A stretch of DNA of 64,000 nucleotides from Tetrapyrgos nigripes. Lineage: Eukaryota > Basidiomycota > Agaricomycetes > Agaricales > Campanellaceae. The first letter of the stretch is position 1. The number at the start of each line of letters is the position of its first letter. A program made the position numbers and the translations under genes. The notes beneath the pieces were generated by a model, which had not been told where the DNA came from, searched no databases, and saw only the letters and a program-made list of their open reading frames with translations. Shown here piece after piece: positions 1 through 10,996 of this stretch. The stretch spans positions 248,001 to 312,000 of the forward strand of contig JAACJM010000006.1 in the NCBI GenBank assembly GCA_013368315.1. The letters are read 5' to 3'.

Positions 1-1613
1 TCCCTAGAACTTCCCAGTCTTTCCAACTGATCCACTTGGAATCTCCATCCAATCCACTCAAGACTTCCATCCGGGTCCTTGATGTTTCCTAGCATTGGGT
101 ATCCGCATGGACTTGACAACTACTCTCCAGACCCTCTATTCCCTACCTTATATCTCTGCTGTTGTATCATTTTATTTCAAGCCAATGTGGCTGTATTGCT
201 CAAGCTATCTGGTGTGATACTGTGAGTGACAGTTGATCATTAGATGGGTTACACTTGCTGGCCAAAGGGTGAAAACCACTCATTCTTGCTTCACCCCCCT
301 TTGAGTGACCCAATTAATCGTGGACATATAAGGAATAATTTGATGCATTTATTTGAAATCAAGCATAGAACGGTTGACTTTTACCTGTCTAGTCGGTGGC
401 TTTTCAACCAGAAATCTATTACCTGTTTGAGTGACTTTCAGCCTTTCTTGGGACCACAGTGAGTCCAGGCTCGTTCATAATGTGACTAATTTTACATAAG
501 CAGGTCCTGACATTGCACACTGCATCAGGTTACTAACAGACTCCTACACAACACTTCTAACGTAGGGGTCTGGCTCTGAGAGACTAGCTTCAGCTGCATA
601 GCTGAATCATTTGCACATGTGCCCAATTATAGGTACAGAGATAAAGAGGTAAAGGTGCTAGGTAGAGATTGAGGTAAAGTCAAAAGGTAAAGATGTAAAG
701 TTGTGAGGTAAGGTTGGAAAGTCTGTGGGAAGATGGAAAGGCTGAGATTACAAGGCTCTTTAGGGTCTTGTTCTTATAACCTGACACTCTCACATGTGGC
801 TGTGCTTGATGCATCTCCTATTCAGTCAGCAAGCCCTGATCATGCTGGTGTGCCAGTGCTTCAGTTTCCGGTGGCATTTGATCACCATAACCAGTCCTCA
901 GCTGTTGCCACAAGTGGATGGTCTGCAACACTGCTCTGCAATGCCCATCATTCTTCACTTACTCATTGCTGTCCATCATCCATGAAGATTACAATGTTAT
1001 GGGGCCCTTGAGGAACTTCTTCCTAGACTTCTGAGTGTGGCTATGTAATTTAGATATTCAATTTCCTCAAGATTTTGTTACTAATTTCTGGCTCAGAATC
1101 AACTCCAAAAGCCAGTACTGAACAGTTGACAGCACTCATTAGTGCTCATTAGTGCTTGCCACACACTCCCTTTCTTTTGGGCCTCGTGACCCACATCTCC
1201 TTCATATATGAAGGTCCTGGCCAGACAAAATTCCTTCAGCTTCGGTTAGGCAGCACCTTCAACTTCAACTTCACCCAGCAGTTTCTGAACTGACTTCTTC
1301 ACCATGGTCACCACTTCATTGACTGTACCAGTGACTTTCAGTGATCTTCTTCCTACCTGTTCCTTTGCTCTTCCTGTTTGAGCTAAATCAGCATATTGGC
1401 CAGAGCTGTCCAGATTTGGAAAGTCCTAGGATGTAATTGTAATTTGTGCCAAATGGGCCATAGGTATGTTCAGTATGTTGAACACTCCTTGTTGTAAAAG
1501 AAGTGGAGCTAGTGTCACTGGTATGTCATCAACTACATTTTGCATTGATCTGAACCCTGTTTTCTTAGACATAAATGGTCGATATTGCACAGAAAGAACA
1601 ACTCAACTTTCAG
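1..1613. other. Non-coding, CpG-poor flank
   Basis: No reading frame here looks like a real protein; the longest open stretches are short and composed of shadow-like peptides. CpG dinucleotides are rare, as in the neighbouring decayed transposon sequence. I see no repeat end or gene signal. Confidence 0.4.
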
Positions 1614-1985
1614 TAGTGTTGCACGTGGCTCGACTCGACTCCAGCTAAGCCGAGAGCCAAGCCGATGTTTAGCCAAGCTGAGTCGAACAAAAATGAGCCG
1701 GCTCTGTGTACCTCGGCTCTGGCTGGCTTTGTAGCCTAAAATAGAGAGACCCTGAAACGATGAATACAGGAAATGACCCAAGGTCTAGAGCTGTTTAATA
1801 GACCTGTATACAAAATCATGTAGCCGCTGTATAATCTGTATTCAAATAAATAACTGGCGGCTCAATTCAGCTCAAGCCGGAGTCAACAAGTTGTTTATGG
1901 CTCGAAAGCCAAGCCACGGTTATGACTTCATCAAGCCATTCATAGCCAAGCTGGAGTGAGCTGGAGTCGAGCCAGTGCAACACTA
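1614..1985. mobile_element. hAT-type MITE with 8-bp target duplication
   Basis: The 372-bp element begins TAGTGTTGCAC and ends GTGCAACACTA, so the tips are perfect inverted repeats. Weaker inverted similarity continues inwards (TGGCTCGACTC on the left and its complement on the right, with a 5-bp duplication on the left). The 8 bases on each side are identical, ACTTTCAG at 1606-1613 and 1986-1993. An 8-bp duplication and a TAGTGTTG tip fit hAT transposons. There is no transposase frame, so it is non-autonomous. The inside carries degenerate AGCCAAGC/GGCTCGAC motifs in both orientations. Confidence 0.85.
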
Positions 1986-2286
1986 ACTTTCAGTATGTTC
2001 AGCTGCATACAATGGTGCTTTGGGAGGTGAAAGGATGAAGAAAAGGGTTGTATCTTTATGCTTGATGCAGGTAGTGACAAGGGCTACAGATTGTTTAATT
2101 TCTCATATTTCTTCTACTCAAGCTCACGTTTTTTAGGTCTTAGATGCTACCCAAGTACATGCAGATATCTCATGTCTTTGATCTATACACTAAATATAAC
2201 TGTCTTCACTCTGCATTCTTTCTGCTGTCCTGTGATTCCATATACCAGCCTAAAAGTCGCCTTTATCATCCCTCATCTGACTCCTC

Positions 2287-3675
2287 CATGGAGAACCCAG
2301 TGCTAGTAGGAACACTTTCTGCTGCCTATGCCAGCTTAAGGAGGGATGTCAACCAGGCACGGCTAATCCAACACAATGGTCACCTGCAATGTGTTTGAGG
2401 GCAGTGCCTTGATCTCTTGACCAGAGCTTGAGAGGTGAGTACAGATGTAACCCTTTTTTGGCATTTCCTAATGGGCACTGTTGTTCAGCATCAGTGAGAC
2501 ATCAATCTGAGTGATTTTGAAGCTCTTACATCTAACGTGCAGCACCACTTTGAGAGAGGTTCCAGATGCACCTGCAATGAGTCTTGGGGATGTCTGGGAC
2601 AACCTTCAGTTGCAATTGATGCAGGTCAGCTTGCCACTACATTGCTTTCAAACTATTCAGTGATGGCTACTGGAGTATGGTCTTTCAGCTCCTGGGCCTC
2701 CAGTGTATGTTGATGAAGAGAACCAACAAAGAGAGATGATGCATACATACTGCCCTGGGTGTTCTGCAGATTTATTTGACATCAGTGACAATTCACTAGA
2801 TGAACTTATACTATCCATCTATTGCCAGTTCCCATCTTTCAGTTGCTGCATGATTGAGGGGTACCTCTTAGAGGCAGGTTTTTGTGTTCCTCATCAATGA
2901 ATTCTGGACGCATATAACCATGTCATTGGTCTTGCTGTTTGCCTCTTTGGGCCAACTTGCCTATCTTGTCATGAATATAACACTCCTGGGCCAAATAGTC
3001 TTTGGCATAACGATGGTCAGCATGGTGGGTGTCAGTTTTCTGGAAACACTTTGATGGTCTGACCAAGGTTGGATATTTAGGCCTCATTCACTGGGGAATA
3101 ATTTTCCATGGATTTATTGATGGCTTTGCATGATTTGTGTTGGGAATCTGGGCCAGCAATAACAACCATGCAGTGACTGTCAGAGAGAGCTTTTCCAAGA
3201 CATAACTGGAGTGTTTGGATATCCAAGCTGGGTAAGAGGAGATTTTGGGATGGAGAATCTCATCATCGCAGCTGAGATTGAATGAGTTTGGGGACTAGGT
3301 TGGGGTTCCTACATTTGGGGAAAGTACATATTATTTCTCTTCTACTAGTACTCTAAGTATGTTTCTCACCAAGTCTGTACACAACATCTGTATTGAGCAC
3401 TTATGGCTTGACCTTACCCAAGGGCTTGGAAAGAAGTAGAAACTGTTTTTTCTTAGTCTAGAGCTACACCACAATCTTGACCAGAATGATGGAGGTCATA
3501 TATGGCTCTTGCATCATCTATTCCTCAATGTCATCAACAAGGAACTTGACCTGTGGATTGGTGCATGGAACAAACACACACTTTTGAGCAGGACAGAGTG
3601 TCATACTACTCTTAAAGTTATGTATGTTCAAGGATCTGCTGTCAATGGTCACTGAAGTGTTTGTGTTGACCCTGT
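2287..3675 (+). pseudogene. Decayed fungal integrase-core gene, 5' part
   Basis: Broken frames keep the order of motifs of a fungal family with an integrase-like core. A leader segment (VLVGTLSAAYASLRRD) lies near 2290-2400. A GQPSVAIDA / helix-turn-helix-like stretch lies near 2590-2690, then GPPVYVDEEN at about 2697. ELILSIYCQFPSF and MIEGYLLEAG follow near 2800-2880, PGPNSLWHNDGQH near 2985-3025, and FHGFIDGFA near 3105-3135. The IWLLHHLFL..IN.EL...AWN block is near 3500-3570. Family knowledge, not a search, gives the name. Expected Arg residues read Cys, His or stop (SCCM, the TGA at 2898-2900), the signature of CpG loss. The gene continues at 11441 after the gypsy insertion, whose 5-bp duplication (3671-3675) marks the break. 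It is surely non-functional. Confidence 0.75.
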
Positions 3676-4119
3676 TGTCAAGAACATTGTCACTTAGCAA
3701 GTAGTCACCCAAGTCACATGATGAACAAGATAGATTGACAGATTACAATGAGATGAAAGAGAGAAAGATAGAGTTGGGAATAGTAAAGACGAGAAAGGAT
3801 GAGTAGCTGACTATGCTCGACACTGCACTAAACTGAGAGTGGAGTGCAGACGAAGTGAACAGACTAAAGAACTAGTTACAAGCCCTTTGGTATATATGTA
3901 AAAGAAATGAATTGAGAATAAGTGAATAGGTGGGAATGTCCATGGAGATAGGAATCAGAGGAGATAAGTGATGTACATGTCAGATCAAGTGATGGTAACC
4001 GTAGACAAGGAAGACAAATGATGATGGGAATATGATAGAAGTGAATAGTAGTCCATGGAGTTAAGAAATATGGAGTTAATAAATAAATAGGGAGGTGAAT
4101 AGAGCAGCGATTCGTGACA
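3676..4119 (-). repeat. 3' LTR of the gypsy element
   Basis: This 444-bp LTR starts TGTCA and ends TGACA and aligns without gaps to the copy at 10997-11440, with 14 mismatches by eye (about 97% identity). Eleven of the 14 are CG/TG/CA exchanges. The stretch TGAACAGACT, complementary to the transcript start, is at 3856-3865. Confidence 0.97.
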
Positions 4120-4120
4120 C

Positions 4121-4134
4121 TACCCCCTCTTTAG
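4121..4134 (-). other. Polypurine tract of the gypsy element
   Basis: Read on the minus strand, the bases directly before the 3' LTR are AAAGAGGGGGTAG, a purine run in the place where plus-strand DNA priming of LTR elements starts. Position and composition are the only evidence. Confidence 0.8.
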
Positions 4135-4800
4135 GATGAGCTTTCACTGGAGCTTGGAATCCAATTAACCCAGTACCTTTTCCAACTGTCGAACAGTTTT
4201 TTAGTTATCTCTGCTTCATCCGGCCATGTATCAGACCCCTGGTCTGGAACCTCCCCCCATCCAGTCACGTCGGTCACTGATCCCCAGTTCAGTTGGATCC
4301 ATCTGTCATTGTTATCTCATTGAACGACATGTGCCCCCCATATACTTCCGTCTCCCCATCCAATGTTTCCCCTATGTTCGGCTTGGAGAGACGTTCAGTG
4401 AGCTACACATCTAATCTGCATCGTGTTCCCCCATCCTTCCCTCCCCATGTACACTGTTTAACCCCATTATGTTCTTCTGGGTGTCCCATAGGGAGTCGAT
4501 ACTGTCGTCCTGAGTGTCGTCCATATGTACAACGTTGTCCATTGGACACTTGTTGCCACCACTCTGGTTGGAATGGGTCTGCAGTGGTGGGCATTTGGGT
4601 ACTGGTTGCGAGCAGTGGTGGTAGTGGTGGACATTTGGTTTTTGATGTCGGAGGGTTTGGGAAGTGATAGGGTTGTTGTTTTGGATGGTGGATGTACAGG
4701 GGGTAGTTGTGTTTTGTAGCTCTTTTTAACGCCTTTCCGATTCGACAGGAACCTGGCCCCATTAACGTTTGACAGTAAATGCCATCTACTTGTGTCAGTA

Positions 4801-6310
4801 TGCCCATGGATGTTCCTGGTGGAATTTCTCAACCATGTCCATTACACTTGATAGGTTAGACATGGGAACCCAAGAGTTCTCAGAGTCAGGGTAATCCAAC
4901 CATTTGTTCTGTTTCTGGTGGGCTTCGAGTCAAGTACCTTTTCCACGTTGTATTCTTTATCTGCATCCAGTAACTCCGCAGGTGGTTTGGGGTAATTTGG
5001 CCCATGTGCATCCGTCTCAATGTATGGTGATAGTAATGATGTGTGAAAGACAGGGTGTATTCACCAGGTTTTCAGTAATTTCAATTTGTAGTTGACCTGG
5101 CTGATTACTTCAATGATTTCAAATGGTCCATGACGATGATCAGACAACTTAGCTTTTGGTCTCGTCGTTTTTAGATTTTTCCCATCGAATAGCACTCTAT
5201 CCCCAACTTTGTACCCTGTCCATGGTATAGAGTGGTTTCCGTGCTGATTCTTCATGGTTTCTGCTGCTGAAGATAAACTAGTCAGTTGAGATTTTCGAGA
5301 CGTTCTTCAACTGTTGGTAAGTTGGATGTTGGGTTGAACGTTGGGAAGAATCGCGGTTGATATCTGTGTAAGAGTTCGAACGGCGATTTCCTGGTTGCTG
5401 AGTGAACTCTAGTGTTATGGCTGAATTCCACCCAGTCTTCCTGTCAGTAGTTGCAGAAGATCTGTAAGAACTGTTCTAGCTCTTGGTTGTATCGTTCAGA
5501 TCCTCCATTGGTCTGTGGGTGATAAGCTGTACTCAGAGCTGATGTTACTCCAAGTTTCTCATGGACTGCGGCCATGACTTTACTAGTGAACTGTGGTCCT
5601 CGGTTGGAGATCATTTTATCCCACAGTCCATATCGCCACCATGTATGATCAAGCAAGAGGTTAACCATACCATCACTGTCAATTGTTTTTGTGCACAGCG
5701 ATATAATGACAGTTTTTGTTGACCTGTCAACAACAACATGTACTGCATTGAATCCTTTACATTCAGGGAGATCTGTGATGAAGTCGGTAGTGATAGTTCC
5801 AAAGGGTCGTTCTGGAATTTCGGTGGGTACCAAGGGGACTCAGGTCGGATTGTTATTGGGTTTCGTCAGTTGACATTTGGCGCAGCTGTTTACATAGTCT
5901 CTGACGAATACCGACATACCCAGCCACCAGAATTCTCTGCTGACTAGTTCGTGGGTTTTGTATCTTCCAGGGTGACCCATCGCTAGAGAGTCGTGGTGTA
6001 ACTTTACGATGTCTCGTTGGAGATCATTGTCAGCTGGGACATAGATTTTGCCACGGAATAATATAATCCCGTCCTTGTAGTTCCATTCCTGTAGATTTTT
6101 TACCAGAGACCATGGTCCGTTTCGTAGGATGACGTCGAGGGCACTCACTACTTCCAGGTCCCTTTTGGGTGACTCTTTGATCCTTCTCCATAGTTCCACA
6201 TCTCGTATGGCAGTTACAGTCCCTTGTCTTGTTGCTTGGATATGGAAGAACTTAGGATCAAGTAGGACCCTGTTGGTATTGTTGTTTTCTATTCCGACTT
6301 GATGATCCGG
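4801..6310 (-). pseudogene. Integrase and chromodomain region of gypsy pol
   Basis: Frames in this stretch give, in order, an HHCC zinc-binding segment (HHDSLAMGHPGR ... SCAKC, near 5900-6020) and the catalytic core with TDFITDLPE near 5760. ISNRGPQFTS is near 5600, where a conserved Asp should precede RGPQF, so that Asp has become Asn. The third acidic site (SERYNQELEQFL, near 5480) and the GPFEII..V..VNYKL module near 5100 follow. A chromodomain (EYNVEKVLDS, then DYPDSENSWVPMSNL) spans 4801-4965 with a frameshift between its halves near 4908. In-frame TGA codons lie at 5061-5063, 5444-5446 and 5840-5842. Compared with relatives, a short piece after DWVE (near 5425) is missing. Confidence 0.9.
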
Positions 6311-6910
6311 TCATCTAGACAATGGATCAGCTTTGTTAAGGCTTCCCAGTTTATGGAGCAGGGAGAACTCAAATTGTGTTAGGAACAATGCCCATCGTGC
6401 TTGTCATCAGCTAAGTTTCTGAGCCGTCTGGAAGTATGTCAGGTTATGATGGTTGGTCAGGATTTCAATTGAGTGTGGGGCTCCTTCTAGGTAGTGTCTC
6501 CATGCTTCTAATGCCCGTATGATTGCAAGCAATTCCTTGTAGTGGATGTCATAGTTTCGTTCTGTCTCGGAGAGCGACTTGGAGATGTACACCACTGAGT
6601 GCCATTGATTGTTGTCTCTGGTTTGCATGAGTATCCCTCCTGTTGCATATTCTGATGCGTCGACTTCTACTCGATATGGTTTGGTATGATCGGGCATTAA
6701 TAGAACTGGTTTGGACATAAAAGCCGTTTTGAGTGATTGAAAGGCTTCTTCCGCTTCTGTTCCCCAACTCCACTGATTGTCCTTCCTTGTTAGGTTGAAC
6801 AGTGGTTGTGCGATTTTTGAGAAGTCTTTGATGAATTGTCTATAAAAGTTTCCGAATCCCAGGAATGCTTGTACTTCCTTCACTGTTTTTGGTGTTGGCC
6901 ATTCGCAGGG
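6311..6910 (-). pseudogene. RNase H region of gypsy pol
   Basis: An open stretch from 6883 down to 6407 starts with the connection motif VQAFLGFGNFYRQFIKDFS, then VEVDASEYATGGIL with the first catalytic Asp. ELLAIIRALEAWRHYL and ILTNHHNLTYF follow; family members have TDH, so the second catalytic Asp is Asn here. Two consecutive TGA codons (6404-6409) end it exactly where the family reads RRQARW, so two CGA codons seem to have mutated. Another TGA at 6311-6313 replaces Arg in the LSRRPD-type motif. A frameshift near 6905 separates it from the reverse transcriptase. Confidence 0.9.
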
Positions 6911-7633
6911 TCCATTGCCAAGGTGTCGTGAGAAACGATAAGACCTAGGAAGTTGACCTTATCAGTTTCGAACGTGCACTTCTCCGGTTTCACATATAAG
7001 TCATTGTCCTGTAAACATTGTAACACCTTTTGTATGAGTTCACAGTGTTCTGACAAATCATGGGTGAATGAGAATGACATCCATATAAATAAAGACCTTC
7101 CCTTGATTGATCAGATCCTTAAAGATTGTATTCATCATTGCTTGGAAGGTGGCTGGTGAATTCATCAGTCCGAAAAACATGACTGTTGGTTCGAAAAGTC
7201 CACGATTAGTTTTGACGGCAGCTTTCCATTCATCTCCTTCTTTGATTTGGATGTTATTGTACCCCCATTGTAGATTGATTTTGGTAAACATGTGGGCGTT
7301 CTTGAGTTTGTCGATAAGTTCTGGAATAAGGGGTAAGGGATACACGTTTTTTACTGTACCCTTGTTGAGCTCTCAGTAATCCTGTACGGGTCGTAGTTTT
7401 CCATCTTTCTTTTTAACAAAGAAGAAAGGACTCACCATAGGTGACTTCGATGGTTTGATGTATCCTTTTTTAAGATTTTCGTCCAGGAAGGAGTCTAACT
7501 CGGTTTGTTCGTTTGGTGATAGAGGGTATGTTTTACATGTTTGTGGTTGGAAGCCCTCTTGTAGTTCGATTGTGTGGTCCCAACTGCTTCGTTGGGGTAA
7601 GCATTCTGAGGTTTCTTTGTCAAACACCGACAA
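6880..7633 (-). pseudogene. Reverse transcriptase region of gypsy pol
   Basis: Three frames together cover the enzyme. They are LDSFLDENLKKGYIKPS / VSPFFFVKKKDGKLRPVQDY at 7373-7560, [21 protein letters not shown] and [19 protein letters not shown] at 7140-7290, and NLYVKPEKC-type thumb sequence (DLYVKPEKCTFE) near 6960. The catalytic box reads YMDV instead of YMDD (about 7075-7086), so an essential Asp is missing. A stop near 7373 and a frameshift near 7060-7070 interrupt the frame. The order and motifs are unmistakably Ty3/gypsy, but the protein is dead. Confidence 0.92.
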
Positions 7634-7732
7634 GTAATTGTGGTATTGTTTGGGGATTTGTTCTTCTAGTGGCGTCAGTTGATCTGTTGTTGTTTGATTC
7701 TCAGCGATTTGCTGCTTTTTTGTAAAATCTGC

Positions 7733-8480
7733 TCAGATACTCAGCTTGATTTCTGATGATTCTTCGTCTTGGTCTTTTGGGGTGTCAATATATTCCATGG
7801 TGAGTTGACTCCATTGATCTGGAACATTCCATTGTCCTGTTGTATCTTCTGAGGATAGTAATGCTCCCAATTTGATCTGTCTTGTATGATTGTGCCGGGG
7901 TTGTGATCTTCGACGTTGGGCCGCTATCTTGGGCTGTACCACTGGTTTATAGGGTCCAGTGGGTTCTTTGTATAACACTTGGTATTCTTGGTGATACATT
8001 CTGGGGTCAACTACTTCAGGTTGTCTTGGTTTTGTGGGATGAATATTTGACTTAGCTCTGATTTTTACCGGTGGTTTCTCTAGTATGCAGGTATCATCAC
8101 AGCGTGTCAGGTTAACTTCTGAGGTCACCCAGTCGATTTCTGGGTTGTGATGTTCTAGCCAATTGGTTCCTAGAATGATGTCGTGTTTGCTGATGTCTGT
8201 AATATAGAATTCAGCAGTTTCCTTGTGATACGATTTTCGATCTTGCGTATAGATCCATAACTTTTGGATGGTGTAGTGTGTCACCCATCCCATAACGTTT
8301 TCAGATCCGTCAACATTTTGTACTGGGAAGGGTTTTTCTATGGGGATTCAATTCAGGTCATGTTTTTGAGTGAAGGTGTTGTTGATAATAACTCCTTCTG
8401 CTCCGCTATCCAGTAGAGCGATTGTGTCGATTTTTCGTCCAGTTATTTTACCGATTAATTCTGTTTCCAATTCTATCAAG
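7733..8480 (-). pseudogene. Aspartic protease region of gypsy pol
   Basis: The active-site motif ALLDSGAEGVIINN lies near 8370-8415, and the downstream DIILGTNWLEHHNPEIDW motif, typical of chromovirus proteases, near 8130-8200. Both are in one frame, broken only by a TGA at 8348-8350. A Pro/Arg-rich linker follows towards the reverse transcriptase (7750-8080). No other damage is visible in the protease itself. Confidence 0.85.
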
Positions 8481-8628
8481 GGAATCTGTCAGTTTTGAGT
8501 GATTGCCGTGATTCTTAGCTTAGATGGGAGCTGTGGCTTATGAAAGGGTATAAGGCTCATGTATTGCTTATTTTTTACTGGTATATATGTCCATATCCCT
8601 CCTCCTGATGACGTGACAGGGGAGGTGT

Positions 8629-9816
8629 TCAAAAATCCGATTGTGTTATGAGGCCCTTCAGGTATCCCGCTGCTTTCTCCTTCTTTTCCCCGGATAGCAC
8701 CCTGACTTTGGCAGTGAATTCTTCTGTGATCTCCTTCATTGTGGTATTTGTCCTGGTGGACGAGGGTTCGGTCGTAGCCTTTGTTGTTCTGATTGAAGGT
8801 TTCCAGGCCGTATTGTTGGAGTTGGTCGTGGTGGGCCTGGGAAACATAGGACAGTTAAATGTAGTATGTCCTAGTCTGCGACAGCCAAAGCATCGTCCTT
8901 CCTGTTTCATCTTTTCCCTTTCTTCGTTTGTCAGCTTAGGTGGATATTTGATATTTGGAGATGCACCTGGGGTATTTTTCTGGAATGCATTTACTTCCAT
9001 ACTTCTCATTTGACTGCCTCTTGCGTTCTGTGATCCTTTGATCTGTCGTTCTCCTTCCCCTCATGATTTACTCCATAAAGCCTTCTCCATCTGCCTTTCT
9101 ACCCAAATCATGTGTTGTTTAACAGCAACTTTCTGTAGTGCCTCGAGGTTCCTGGGTTGCGATGGTAGATAGGAAATTCGATCTACCAATCCTTTTGGAA
9201 GTCCTTTTCGCCCTTTGTTGTTATAGCCAGTATCTTTAGCATATAACTTGAATTGAGAGTTGTACTTATCTATATCCGCTAATGCTCCTTCTATCCTTAT
9301 GACCTCTATCTTTGCTTGTGCTTGCGTTTTTCGGGACATTGGCTTAAAGCCATGTAGAAATTGTTGTTTTACTTCTCGCAACATCCACCTCTTCTTCTTC
9401 TTTGACCCTAGTGATGAATCTTCGTTTGTGCTCCAGTACTCCTCGTCACTATCACTAAAATCATCATCTTCTTCATAGATTTTCGCCATCATATCGTGAG
9501 CCCATCGCCCTGCTTCCTCTCCTGTGAAGAGTGTGAGAAATAGTGCTATCTTCTCATTTTCCGTGGGGTATACTCCTTCGTTAAGCCGGAGGTAGTTGGT
9601 GAGCTCAGCTAACCAATCCTTCGCCAAGTTTTGTTCTCCTGTAAACTTTTCTGGTTTTGCTCCTCTTTCTTTCATGGTTTTGTTTGGGAGCTGATCATCG
9701 TCAGAGAGGGTATCAGCAGGAGGTCTGTTCGTTCCTCCTGCGGCTGTGGTAGCTGAGGCGGGTTCATTGTGTTCAGACATTTCAAGAGAAGAAAGGAGAT
9801 TTTGGAGATCAATCAT
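8629..9816 (-). pseudogene. Gag with zinc knuckle of the gypsy element
   Basis: From 9816 downwards one frame encodes an acidic/basic Gag protein: KPEKFTGEQNLAKDWL, LNEGVYPTENEKIALFLTLF and the W-containing GRWAHDMM segment are typical of the retrotransposon Gag fold. The frame meets a single TGA at 9061-9063 and goes on in the same phase to a CCHC zinc knuckle, CFGCRRLGHTTFNC (near 8885), which would bind the RNA genome. It ends at 8629. Apart from the one stop the frame is open, so Gag is the best preserved part. Confidence 0.9.
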
Positions 9817-10247
9817 TTGTTGGGGAGGAACAGATATGGGTTCTTGGATTGCACTGGGGGAACTATCTGATGGAGATCTTCTAAGGGGAGTTCGTGGTTC
9901 AATGGGGGAAAGTGGAAGTTCTGGTTCAGGGGTAGGTTCGTTTATTGGGAGTTGGGTCTCTGTAACAGGTTCTGGTACGATGTGTTGTCCAGTTGATTGT
10001 ACAGGTTCTAGACCATATTCTAGTTCTGTTTGGGTGATTGCTCGATTGTGTATAGAGAGTCAGTTTGGGCCTCCCACTGGTTGTTAACTGAAATGTGATA
10101 GTCTTCTTGTCATTGAGAGTGATATGCGTGGGGTCAACAGGTACAAGCAATAGTGGGAATGTGAGATGAGGAGGTACGACTGGGGACTCGAGATGCAGTG
10201 CGTGATTGTGATTGAGTTATTCTAGGGTTTCCACTTCTGGACATACA

Positions 10248-10760
10248 CTAGTTGATGTCTTCAGGTTCTGAGACCAGGTGATCCCACTGATCGATGGGTA
10301 TGTCCTCCCAATGGAACCCTTGCCGATAGTAGTTGTTTAGTCTGGGGGTTTGAGTTTGGTAATATCTCTTGCGTTCTTCTTGGCAGTGTTCTAGGATGTC
10401 ACTTTCCCTGTAGTTGTCGTGACTGAACCAGCAAGGGATAGGAGTGTTTCCAAGTCGAACAAAGTAACAAGTGTCTATCACTGCCACGTAACGTGGGGAT
10501 GCATTTTCAGGGGATATCTTTATTTGAAGATATTCAAAGATGGTCACTTCACCTTTGGCCCATGTTCTTTTGTTTAGTTTGATCCAACGGTTATCAAATG
10601 TGCGTTTTTGACTCGTTGCAAGTAATTTTTGAAGCTGTCTGGGTCTGAATCTTCGATTTTATAGCAGTATTCTGGTGGGGGTCAGATTTGTAGGTTGTCA
10701 AGGAATGGTTCAAAGTTGAAAGCCAGTGTGTATGGTTTATGATTTCAATTACAGAGTCGG
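10248..10760 (-). pseudogene. 5' ORF upstream of gag
   Basis: Frames give NFEPFLDNLQI, PPPEYCYKIEDSD, QKRTFDNRWIKLNKRTWAKG and a 99-residue stretch (VTIFEYLQIKI to SEPEDIN). A TGA at 10682-10684 and a frameshift near 10620 break it. I believe such a leader protein occurs in related basidiomycete gypsy elements, but I can assign no function. It lies between the primer site and gag, in the same orientation, and could be an N-terminal extension of Gag. Confidence 0.6.
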
Positions 10761-10984
10761 TCGACCACCCTACTCGAATTGGTGAGTCTGGTTTTATATC
10801 TCGAAACTGTGTAGACGGAGGATGACTTCATGCAACAACTCCTTGAGATTGTTCACGCTGGCCGACCTGTGAGACTCCTGGGCTTGGGGGCACTGTAGGG
10901 GAAAGATGGAGGAATGGGAAAGTCCAATAAGATGAAAGGGTTCGTAGAGGATTGTGAGGTCTGTTTGTGAGGTGGGTGTAAGAG

Positions 10985-10994
10985 AGTCTGTTCA
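10985..10994 (-). other. Self-priming primer-binding site of the gypsy element
   Basis: Two bases inside the 5' LTR, the element strand reads TGAACAGACT. This is the exact complement of AGTCTGTTCA inside the same LTR (11177-11186), about 30 bases after the TATA box, where the transcript should start. I see no match to a tRNA 3' end. In Tf1/sushi elements the 5' end of the transcript folds back on such a site to prime reverse transcription. Confidence 0.75.
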
Positions 10995-10996
10995 AG

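Noticed and set aside
4403..4832. Overlapping open frames on both strands near the gypsy 3' end
   Set aside because: They are Pro/Thr-rich tail or shadow sequence between the chromodomain and the polypurine tract; nothing supports an env-like gene.
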